Positions 7,751 through 14,613 of a DNA stretch of 21,319 bases are shown here, piece by piece. The position numbers were made by a program, and so were the translations under genes. The notes beneath the pieces were generated by a model. That model was not told where the DNA came from, ran no database searches, and worked only from the letters and a program-made list of their open reading frames with translations. The stretch is from Chloracidobacterium sp. UBA6041 (GTDB lineage Bacteria; Acidobacteriota; Blastocatellia; Pyrinomonadales; Pyrinomonadaceae). Within the stretch, counting starts at the first letter, position 1; every line of letters starts with the position of its first letter. The stretch is taken from contig DIYZ01000185.1 of the NCBI GenBank assembly GCA_002427845.1, positions 1 to 21,319 of the forward strand. Reading direction: 5' to 3'.

Positions 7751-7954
7751 ACAAAGTCAGTGAAAACATGTCCGATGAGGTTTTGGAGAAGGACATCCGG
7801 ATCACTCCGCAGATCGCTACACTCCCTCCTGTTTTTCGCGATCCGTTGCTCATTTTATGGAGAAACTCAACGCGAGCTTAGGGATACAAACTTATTCCGT
7901 ATCCGGATTCTTTGTGTATTTAATGTCAGAGTTCGACAAAAATGAAACCGAATA

Positions 7955-9763
7955 CTACAAGATTCCAAGCTCTTTCGCTTTTGCCTTTATATAATCGATT
8001 CTGTCTCCGACCGCTTCGAGTCTTGATCCGTCGGGCGACGGGCGCGCCAGGTAAGCAAGTTCGTAAATATCAAAACCTGCAAACCGCTCATCGTGAAATA
8101 TTCTCTCAAGATCGGTAACGTATTCCTTTATCCCGACAGCTCTACTCACGTACCTGTTTAAATAGACGGGTAGACCAAGAGCGTTTGATAGCTGAAGTGC
8201 TTCCCCTACCAACGGATCAGCTAACGCGTGAGATAAGCAACTTCTCTTGGGTGCTGATTGAAAGGGGTCCTCCATGGCCTCGAACCAACTCGTGCGCAGC
8301 GTTACTCCGTCCACCAGGCCGTCTTTCAACCAATTCTTCCAATCGAAGCGGATATTGGCCGGGATTCCCATCAATTGGCCGTGACATGGGTTCGAGCCAA
8401 AAGCCTCAGTATGTATATGGACCTGCATTTTCTTTCCGGCATTGCGAAGCCGCTTACTCGCCGCCGTCAGAAATGAGGTGTAATGTCTACCCCTCAAATG
8501 AGCTAAATGATCGGCTTCAGAGTCGTCGCTAAATATATTAGACGCATGACGCCGGCTATACTCTTCGATAATCGGGTCGTTAAAACCATATTCAAATGGT
8601 TCGTCAGTAAGCGTCCCATGCGATGAGATACGTAGGTCAACCCCATCGACACCCGATTCGATCAGACGATCGATCCAGCCCATCCATAGCTTAGTTACCT
8701 CAGGATAAACCTCGCAGGGAGCGCAGGGCAGATACTCGTTCTTTCCTCGTGCGAAGGCAATACATCCGCCTTGCGGGCGCCACCAGTCACTACCGCCACG
8801 GGAATTATTATCGATGTCGAGTTGCACTTGAAATGGCCCATAGCCCGAATCGAATTCCAATCCTCCTGTAAGGAAACTCCGTGGTGTATCCCAAATCGCG
8901 CTGCGATTAGCTACCACGATTGGAAGGGGTTCGGGTCCTGGGCCGTATACCTCCAACATTCCCAAAGCGGTATTTTGGAAATCTCCTTTTTCATCTCTAA
9001 AATTGGTTGTAATTAAAGTATACCGCTCGTTGAGATTGAGTCCCTCAATTGTTAATGTGCTAACTGGTGCGCCTTTAGCAGTAACCGTATCACCGTAGTA
9101 GTCGCGAACCTCACGCGGCGCAGGTTCGATAGCTTGCTGTACAGTGAATGGGATATTACGTTTCCGATAGCCGTAATTATTAGGGCTGGTCCAAATCTCA
9201 AGATTCTCCTGTCCCACGCGGGTTGCAGTAGCATCCTTCTTTATAAGGCGAATTCTCTTGATAGGTTGAGAGTGCAAATCCGGCGGTGCTTTAAGAGGAC
9301 GGCGGCGGATTCGCAACCCCGGATTGCGCTCGATGAACGGAATAACTTGCTGGAGTGTCCCGCCAATACGCTTGATTCGGGTGGCATTCGCTCGCGAAGA
9401 TCCTTCCGGGTAGGTCCCTGAGAGACCGGTGTGATAAGGCTTCAGGACAGCGTAAAACTCCAGCCCGTGCTTGTGGGCTATGGGAACAGCCGATTTAACA
9501 GGCTCGCCAATATTATTTAGTGTCTGACGGCCATACTCCATATAATCAAACAGGGTCCCTGCCCATTCGGATTCATGATCTATATCGCCATCATACAGCC
9601 AGTAAATACGCCTAACACCTATCTGCTTAAACAAGATCATCATCCGATCAAGCAACCCCCGCGTGTAGACGCCATATTCCACATCGTCCGGGAAATCCAC
9701 CGTAACAGATAAAAGAAATGAACGCCCCCTGACACGGAGAAAATTATCGGGATGATGGAGCAC
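7955..9763 (-). CDS. Cytosolic TIM-barrel glycoside-hydrolase-like protein
   Basis: The protein has 602 residues and begins at a GTG with AGGAGGA 7 bases upstream. There is no signal peptide or membrane segment, so it should act in the cytosol. The N-terminus (about 14-110: SFLLSVTVDFPDD, RRIYWLYDGD, AHKHGLEFYAVLKPY) reads as the first strands of a beta/alpha barrel. A beta-rich insertion spans about 180-300. The barrel resumes with WMGWIDRLIESGVDGVDLRI at about 360-379, then MQVHIHTEAF at 446-455 and VDGVTLRTSWFEAMEDP at about 484. Acidic residues after strands (D373, D376, E453) are candidates for catalysis. It resembles uncharacterised family-10-like glycosidases; no CAZy family can be assigned by eye. 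It has its own promoter and a putative IclR operator, divergent from the operon at 10144, so it probably processes the imported compound. Similar folds occur in non-hydrolytic sugar enzymes. Confidence 0.75.
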   Translation of the reverse strand: MLHHPDNFLRVRGRSFLLSVTVDFPDDVEYGVYTRGLLDRMMILFKQIGVRRIYWLYDGDIDHESEWAGTLFDYMEYGRQTLNNIGEPVKSAVPIAHKHGLEFYAVLKPYHTGLSGTYPEGSSRANATRIKRIGGTLQQVIPFIERNPGLRIRRRPLKAPPDLHSQPIKRIRLIKKDATATRVGQENLEIWTSPNNYGYRKRNIPFTVQQAIEPAPREVRDYYGDTVTAKGAPVSTLTIEGLNLNERYTLITTNFRDEKGDFQNTALGMLEVYGPGPEPLPIVVANRSAIWDTPRSFLTGGLEFDSGYGPFQVQLDIDNNSRGGSDWWRPQGGCIAFARGKNEYLPCAPCEVYPEVTKLWMGWIDRLIESGVDGVDLRISSHGTLTDEPFEYGFNDPIIEEYSRRHASNIFSDDSEADHLAHLRGRHYTSFLTAASKRLRNAGKKMQVHIHTEAFGSNPCHGQLMGIPANIRFDWKNWLKDGLVDGVTLRTSWFEAMEDPFQSAPKRSCLSHALADPLVGEALQLSNALGLPVYLNRYVSRAVGIKEYVTDLERIFHDERFAGFDIYELAYLARPSPDGSRLEAVGDRIDYIKAKAKELGIL

Positions 9764-9794
9764 TGAGCCTTCCTCCTACCTTAGAAGTTCGAAT

Positions 9795-9811
9795 GTTTTG
9801 TCTGGTAAAAT
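9795..9811 (-). promoter_or_regulatory. Putative IclR operator at the glycosidase-like gene
   Basis: The minus strand reads ATTTTACCAGACAAAAC, the same palindrome-like unit as at 6366-6382 and 9938-9954. The upstream CGAAATG half-site is not conserved; a different inverted repeat, CTAC-ACGCA-GTAG, lies next to it at 9814-9826. Confidence 0.5.
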
Positions 9812-9839
9812 ACTACTGCGTGTAGCAAAACGAGAGCCG

Positions 9840-9868
9840 AGCCTACCAAATTTACGCCGCCCTTTCAA
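9840..9868 (-). promoter_or_regulatory. Probable promoter of the glycosidase-like gene
   Basis: TTGAAA (9868-9863, minus strand) is followed after 17 bases by TAGGCT (9845-9840). It is weaker than the others but has the same layout, with the operator about 28 bases downstream. Its -35 is 11 bases from the -35 of the divergent promoter. Confidence 0.4.
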
Positions 9869-9879
9869 CAAAATACTTA

Positions 9880-9908
9880 TTGACAGAAAATCGAGGATTT
9901 TGTAAGTT
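9880..9908 (+). promoter_or_regulatory. Promoter of the operon at 10144
   Basis: TTGACA at 9880-9885 is followed after 17 bases by TAAGTT at 9903-9908. Together with the operator it is homologous to the SDR-gene promoter region (6304-6383). The transcript would have a leader of roughly 220 bases before the ATG at 10144, part of it made by the right copy of the inverted repeat. Confidence 0.6.
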
Positions 9909-9928
9909 AGTCGATTGCGTCTTTCTAC

Positions 9929-9954
9929 CGAAATGCCATTTTACTAGGCAAAAC
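9929..9954 (+). promoter_or_regulatory. Putative IclR operator at the operon
   Basis: CGAAATG at 9929-9935 is followed by ATTTTACTAGGCAAAAC at 9938-9954. The inner AAATG-C-CATTT is a perfect palindrome around one base. It starts 20 bases after the -10, a position suited to repression. Confidence 0.55.
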
Positions 9955-9967
9955 GCGCGCTTCTATC

Positions 9968-10095
9968 CTTCTTGGCGCTGAGTACTCTTCGTTTTAACCA
10001 CCAGAGCTTTGTACCTGATGTAGTCACGCAGTAGTCGCCCGTTAAGGGAATTCCCGCGAGGGCTGGCGTTAGGGGCATTAGTGTGTACTGTCCAC
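9968..10095 (-). repeat. Diverged inverted repeat, right copy
   Basis: This is the reverse-complement counterpart of 5150-5275, with identical blocks at 9968-9990 (23 bases) and 10050-10064 (15 bases). It lies in the untranslated leader of the operon at 10144. The conserved 23-base ends of both copies point inward, toward the intervening iclR-SDR-glycosidase segment. Confidence 0.7.
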
Positions 10096-10143
10096 GAGCA
10101 AGTCGAAGGTGCTCCAGCGGAAGAATGATATCGGAGGCCGGCA

Positions 10144-10977
10144 ATGCAGCTTCTGCTAAAGAGGGATAGGCTGGGCAAAGTCGTAGAGGGCTCGGATGAG
10201 AAATTGATCGCAAGAGCCACACATGGAGATGACATTACCCTATATGAAGAGTCCTCCGCCTTCACTTGTTATATTGTCTTTGCCAATTACGCTGTGAGCG
10301 CCGACAGGGTGAGTGGATTGAGCTTACCGCACATGGCCCATGGCGAGTTTGCAAATCCCGACGCACTCATGCAATCGAGCTTGACCACCATTCAGTATAT
10401 ATACGATTCCAAAAGCAAGAACTTGCTTTGTAAGGATATGTTGGATGAGCACGACACGCTCACTTCAATCTGGGCAAACAACCCTCACTATTCAAGCCTC
10501 ACGTGGTATACCACTCGCAAGTATGCTGATGGCCATTTCAAAGATCTAAGCAGCTTGAAAGGTTATGGGGATCAATTTAAGGTCAGGTTGGAATTCTACG
10601 AGGATTTCAAGGTGATCCTTAAACCGGACACCATCTACTTCCCGGAGACCGGCAAAGATTTTTTAATCAAGTCCTCTACGATGATCCTGCCCACAGAGTT
10701 TGCATTGAACCCCAAAAAGTACTTGGCAGAGGCCAAGCCGTTGATTGCAAATAAGACTTTCAGCCTCGTCTATCTCCATATCGGTTCCGACGGTGGACTG
10801 ACTATCGTGCATAAACAACGCTATTCAGCCGATGAGGATATTGATAAAGCTCTCGAGCGCTCCATCGCTGTGAGCGCGCCCACTGCTCGATTCGAAGGCT
10901 GGCAGGCCAGCCCATCCGACTGGCCCACTGGGGTTACGCGCCTTGAATGCGATTACACGATTCTGGTGCCTGAATAG
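10144..10977 (+). CDS. Unknown conserved protein, tandem paralog 1
   Basis: The protein has 277 residues. The start is supported by GGAGG 6 bases upstream. I do not recognise the family. It has no signal peptide, no membrane segment and no nucleotide-binding motif. It aligns along its whole length with the next gene. Shared stretches include LxARAxxGDDxTxYxES (about 21-37), a QxIYDSK block, LDEHxTLTxxxxxNP, TWYxTRxY, GDQFKxxLxF, KPDxxYFP, KSSxMxLPxEFALxPxKY, IGSDxxxTIVHKQR and the C-terminus CDxTILVPE. The alternating pattern suggests a mostly beta fold. It is the first gene of a four-gene operon with a binding-protein fold and a symporter, so a role in binding or modifying the same solute is plausible but unproven. 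Confidence 0.85.
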   Translation: MQLLLKRDRLGKVVEGSDEKLIARATHGDDITLYEESSAFTCYIVFANYAVSADRVSGLSLPHMAHGEFANPDALMQSSLTTIQYIYDSKSKNLLCKDMLDEHDTLTSIWANNPHYSSLTWYTTRKYADGHFKDLSSLKGYGDQFKVRLEFYEDFKVILKPDTIYFPETGKDFLIKSSTMILPTEFALNPKKYLAEAKPLIANKTFSLVYLHIGSDGGLTIVHKQRYSADEDIDKALERSIAVSAPTARFEGWQASPSDWPTGVTRLECDYTILVPE

Positions 10978-11026
10978 AGAGATTAATGCCCATACATCTT
11001 TTCAAGACTGTAGTAGATGAGCAGAT

Positions 11027-11818
11027 ATGGAACTGTTACTCAGTAAAGGCACCGCAGGAAATATCTTAATGGGGGCAGATCAGCATCTGCTTGCCCGGGC
11101 AGCCACTGGCGACGACCTGACCATATATATTGAATCAAAGGGGTTTGATGAGTACCTCATATTCGGGAATTACGTCGTTACCCGAGATCGAGTCAGCGGC
11201 TTGGGCCTGACTCATCCGGCCGATGAGGAGCTTTTTCATATTGCTGCTACGGATAAGCAGCCTGGAACCGTCATTCAGCACATCTATGATTCAAAGACAA
11301 ACAATGTATTGGCGAAGGACTTCCTAGACGAACACATGACGCTGACCACTGTCTTTACCGGTAATCCCTCACATCGTAGCTATACCTGGTATTCAACCCG
11401 CAGATATGTGGAGAAAGCTAAAAAGGGTCTAAAAGCCTGTGGAGATCAGTTCAAAATTTTGCTCACATTCAGCAGAGACTTCAGGATCGTCGTGAAGCCC
11501 GATATCGTTTACTTTCCGTATCAAGTCAGAGAGTATCTGGTCAAATCCTCAGCCATGCTGCTCCCTTCGGAATTTGCTCTCGATCCGAACAAGTACATAC
11601 AAGGTGGTAAGCCGCTCACGGAGAATCAGTCCTACAGCTCGGCATATCTTAACATCGGCTCCGATGACCTAGTGACCATCGTTCACAAGCAACGGTTTAC
11701 AGCTCACGAGCCGCTCTATAGTCATAAAAGAGAAGGCACAGTTGCTCGAACTGCTGAGGGTCGCACGATGGTCACGAATATCAAGTGCGATCACACTATA
11801 TTAGTCCCAGAGGAGTGA
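11027..11818 (+). CDS. Unknown conserved protein, tandem paralog 2
   Basis: The protein has 263 residues. It starts 49 bases after the stop of paralog 1, with only a weak ribosome site (GATGAGCAG). By eye close to half of its residues match paralog 1, so this is an old tandem duplication whose copies have since diverged. The least conserved parts are the surface-like segment at about residues 65-80 and the tail at about 228-245. Conserved polar residues suited to ligand or metal binding are Asp/Glu in GDD and LDEH, and His in TIVHKQR. It is probably cytosolic. The pair may form a heteromer, with one copy catalytic and the other structural; this is a guess. Confidence 0.85.
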   Translation: MELLLSKGTAGNILMGADQHLLARAATGDDLTIYIESKGFDEYLIFGNYVVTRDRVSGLGLTHPADEELFHIAATDKQPGTVIQHIYDSKTNNVLAKDFLDEHMTLTTVFTGNPSHRSYTWYSTRRYVEKAKKGLKACGDQFKILLTFSRDFRIVVKPDIVYFPYQVREYLVKSSAMLLPSEFALDPNKYIQGGKPLTENQSYSSAYLNIGSDDLVTIVHKQRFTAHEPLYSHKREGTVARTAEGRTMVTNIKCDHTILVPEE

Positions 11819-11864
11819 GGGGTTCGCTAGGCGCGTAGTTCATTTCATAACCGAGGTAATCAAG

Positions 11865-13091
11865 ATGAAAGACTCTAAGAAGTATGAGGGGGTTGAATTG
11901 ACCATTCTCACCTATGCGGGACAGACTTATCAGCCGGCCCTTGAGGCCCTTGCTGCCGAATTTCATACTCTTACCGGAGCAACTATAAGAAACAAGCCGC
12001 TCGCTGCACCTTACGAATGGTGGGCTCTGGTCCCACTAGCTCAAGCCGATGCAGTTTCCAAGAACCCGCAGTTTGACATGTTCTGCGACGATAGTAATCA
12101 CACCTGGACCCTGTGGCCCCACCTTCATCCCTTAAATAACTTCATCAGGGAGTTTGATTACGATATGAGCGATTTTTTCGATCCGGTTTACAGGGATGGT
12201 GAAGCCATTCAAGCGGGCGTGCGCTATGGTTTACCAATTCGTGCACGGGTACCCGTGATCTTTTATCGTAAGGACCTAATCGGCGAATTGCCCTCGAGCT
12301 GGAATGAGTACGACAAAGCGTTGGCCGCAACCACTGCGGGAGATACGTATGGTATTTCTGTAGCCGGCGCCGGCTATCCGTTCCATCCATATGGTCAGGC
12401 CTACGAACTCACTAAGGCTTTCCTAGCTCGCTACTGGTCACTTGGAGATCCAATTCTGTCGCCAGATAAGGAGCCACTGATCGACAGTGACAAGGGGATA
12501 AGGGCGCTGGAGATGCTCAAAAGGCAAGTGGATCTTTACGCCTCACCTGAATCATCGAATTGGGATGAGAGTGCTGCCGCCAATGCATTCCTCGAGGGAA
12601 GGGCGGCAACCATAGAGTGTGTCCCCCATTACCTGCTCCCGCACCTTCAAAATCCTAGGAGGTCGAAAGTAGTAGACAAATGGGCGATTGGAACTTATCC
12701 CGGTGCCGGTGGCGGCTATTTCTCGATGCATGAAATGGTAATCTTCAAACATTCCAAGAACCCTGAGGCCGCTTTCGAGTTCATAGCTTACTGCACAAAT
12801 CCCGTTAATTCAGCACGGTTGTTCGTCGATTATGCTGAAACGGCGGCACGGAAAACCCCATGGCTCGATAACCAACTCGCGCCAAAGATACCGGATCTAC
12901 CCAATATAGTTAACGCGCTAGACCGGGGCATAACCTTTGCCGTCGGGCAGCCACAGTGGCTGGATATGTTGAGTACGCTCTGGGAGACGATCGGATACTT
13001 TATGAAAAGCTACCTGACGTCCGGACCAGCTCTGAGTCTAGCGGCCGCGAAATGGAAAGAATCGCTAAAGCGAAATCCAGATAGGACTTAA
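11865..13091 (+). CDS. Family-1 extracellular-solute-binding-protein fold lacking a signal peptide
   Basis: The protein has 408 residues. The body follows sugar ABC-transporter binding proteins: VELTILTYAGQTY (first strand), LAAEFHTLTGATI, an FDMFCDDSNHTWTL region, YGLPIRARVPVIFYRKDL at about 124-141, FLEGRAATI at about 243-251, and KNPEAAFEFIAYCTN near 302-316. The unusual point is the N-terminus. MKDSKKYEGVELTIL leads straight into the mature fold, with no hydrophobic segment, lipobox or twin-Arg motif, and no in-frame start codon between the previous stop and 11865. GAGG lies 8 bases upstream of the ATG. No ABC permease or ATPase gene is nearby. It may be a cytosolic ligand carrier, sensor or enzyme subunit derived from a binding protein. 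The symporter gene follows after one base. Confidence 0.85.
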   Translation: MKDSKKYEGVELTILTYAGQTYQPALEALAAEFHTLTGATIRNKPLAAPYEWWALVPLAQADAVSKNPQFDMFCDDSNHTWTLWPHLHPLNNFIREFDYDMSDFFDPVYRDGEAIQAGVRYGLPIRARVPVIFYRKDLIGELPSSWNEYDKALAATTAGDTYGISVAGAGYPFHPYGQAYELTKAFLARYWSLGDPILSPDKEPLIDSDKGIRALEMLKRQVDLYASPESSNWDESAAANAFLEGRAATIECVPHYLLPHLQNPRRSKVVDKWAIGTYPGAGGGYFSMHEMVIFKHSKNPEAAFEFIAYCTNPVNSARLFVDYAETAARKTPWLDNQLAPKIPDLPNIVNALDRGITFAVGQPQWLDMLSTLWETIGYFMKSYLTSGPALSLAAAKWKESLKRNPDRT

Positions 13092-13092
13092 G

Positions 13093-14613
13093 GTGGTTCG
13101 CTTGAACGCTTCCCAACTGAGGATCGCTGATTATTTGGCGCTGATCGGATATCTGGCTGTCATCATCATCGTCAGTAAACTCTCCTATCGTAAGCAGCAG
13201 ACGACGGAGCAATATCACTTGGCTGGAAAATCCATGGGGGTGTTTCCCGTGCTGCTGTCGACGATCGTCACTTTCTTCAGCGGCATCAGCTTCCTCGGAG
13301 TACCCGCCTGGACGTTCAAGAATGACTTGAGTTTCTACATGCGCACGTTCTCCTTGCTTCTGGTGGCGCCGGTTCTCATATATGTGATGATCCCCTTTTA
13401 TCACCGGCTGAACGTTCAGACAGCGTATGAGTATTTGGAGCAGCGTTTTAACCGGGAGGTGCGGCGATTTGCCAGCGCGCTATTTCTTCTCATGCGAGGT
13501 CTCTATCTCGCGGTCGTGATCTATGCCTCATCACTTGCGGTCTCAGTGATCACGGGATTATCGCTGAAGGCAACAATCGCCATCATCGGTCTTTTCTGCA
13601 CAACCTATACCCTTATGGGAGGGATGAAATCGGTCGTGTGGACGCAGGTTACGCAATTCATCGTTCTTGTCGGAGGAATACTGGTCGTCTTTTTCAGCCT
13701 GTTGGCAAAGACAGAGGGGAACCTCTCACAAATGTGGGCGTCTGCATCAGAAGCAGGCAAGCTGCGGCTGTTCCATTTTACGCTCGATCCAACAGTCGAT
13801 GTCGCGTTCGCCGGCATCATCATTGGCACATTTTTCCAGAATCTCGCGCTGTACGGGGCCGATCAGGTTGCCATTCAGCATTACATGACAGCCAGATCGA
13901 TCGGTGAAATCCGGCGAACGATTTGGTTACAGTCATTATTGGTCTTGCCCATCGTTTTCTTTCTGCATTTGATCGGTCTCCTATTGTGGTTATTCTACCG
14001 GCAGCACCCGGAACGGCTCGGCGAACTGCCCACCGTCGATTACGTGATGGCTTATTTCGTCGTGCGTGAGCTGCCGGCGGGAATCCCCGGTCTCATCTTC
14101 GCAGGGCTCCTGGCAGCGACGATGGCTGTAACTGCCGGTGGACTAAGCGGATTGTCCGCTGCTTCCATGAACGACTTTTATAGATTGACTCGAGCCGATC
14201 GTGATGAAGGTCATTACATTCGGGCCAGTCGAATCTTCACCCTTTGCTGGGGGGCTGTCGCCACTGGAATGGCTTTTTTTGTGGATCGCCTCGGCATTCT
14301 GATAGAAGCATCGGTGAAGATCAACACGTTCTTCGGCGGCGTGTTGCTAGGAATCTTCCTCCTCGGAATGCTCTCGCGCCGTGCCGGAGGAGGGGCTACA
14401 CTTGCGGCTGCCGCTGCAGGTCTGGCAATCGTAAGTTATATAGGTCTACTCACAAAAATCTCTTTCTTCTGGTATGCCCCCATCGGTTGTGGAGTCACGA
14501 TGCTGGTCGGATACCTTATAAGCCGCCAGGGGACCTCCCTTGATGCTCAAGCAACCCATAGATTGGTCTTTAGACGGCCGAGACTTAGAGCAGATCAGAA
14601 TGGCGGAGGATAA
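13093..14613 (+). CDS. Sodium:solute symporter (SSS family)
   Basis: The protein has 506 residues with about 13 hydrophobic helices. Family features include YHLAGKSMGVFPVLLSTIVT in the first helices, SGISFLGVPAW, LMGGMKSVVWTQV, LYGADQVAIQHYMTAR at about residue 257 and AGLLAATMAVTAGGLSGLSAAS near 345. It is an inner-membrane importer driven by sodium, related to sialate, sugar, proline and pantothenate carriers; the substrate is not predictable. The GTG start at 13093 comes one base after the upstream TAA and uses AGGA inside the preceding gene, so translation is probably coupled. The 3' end overlaps the convergent PLP-enzyme gene by 19 bp. Confidence 0.93.
   Translation: MVRLNASQLRIADYLALIGYLAVIIIVSKLSYRKQQTTEQYHLAGKSMGVFPVLLSTIVTFFSGISFLGVPAWTFKNDLSFYMRTFSLLLVAPVLIYVMIPFYHRLNVQTAYEYLEQRFNREVRRFASALFLLMRGLYLAVVIYASSLAVSVITGLSLKATIAIIGLFCTTYTLMGGMKSVVWTQVTQFIVLVGGILVVFFSLLAKTEGNLSQMWASASEAGKLRLFHFTLDPTVDVAFAGIIIGTFFQNLALYGADQVAIQHYMTARSIGEIRRTIWLQSLLVLPIVFFLHLIGLLLWLFYRQHPERLGELPTVDYVMAYFVVRELPAGIPGLIFAGLLAATMAVTAGGLSGLSAASMNDFYRLTRADRDEGHYIRASRIFTLCWGAVATGMAFFVDRLGILIEASVKINTFFGGVLLGIFLLGMLSRRAGGGATLAAAAAGLAIVSYIGLLTKISFFWYAPIGCGVTMLVGYLISRQGTSLDAQATHRLVFRRPRLRADQNGGG

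Noticed and set aside
7748..7945. Small plus-strand frame after the transposase relic
   Set aside because: No ribosome site, no recognisable content, and it begins inside relic sequence.
9944..10265. Minus-strand frames covering the leader of the operon at 10144
   Set aside because: They overlap the promoter, operator and start of paralog 1, and the left repeat copy has stops in the same frames.
13093..14613. Calling the symporter a sialic-acid carrier because of the sialidase-like gene at the left edge
   Set aside because: No sialate catabolic genes (aldolase, epimerase, kinase) are in the window, and BNR propellers are not specific to sialic acid.
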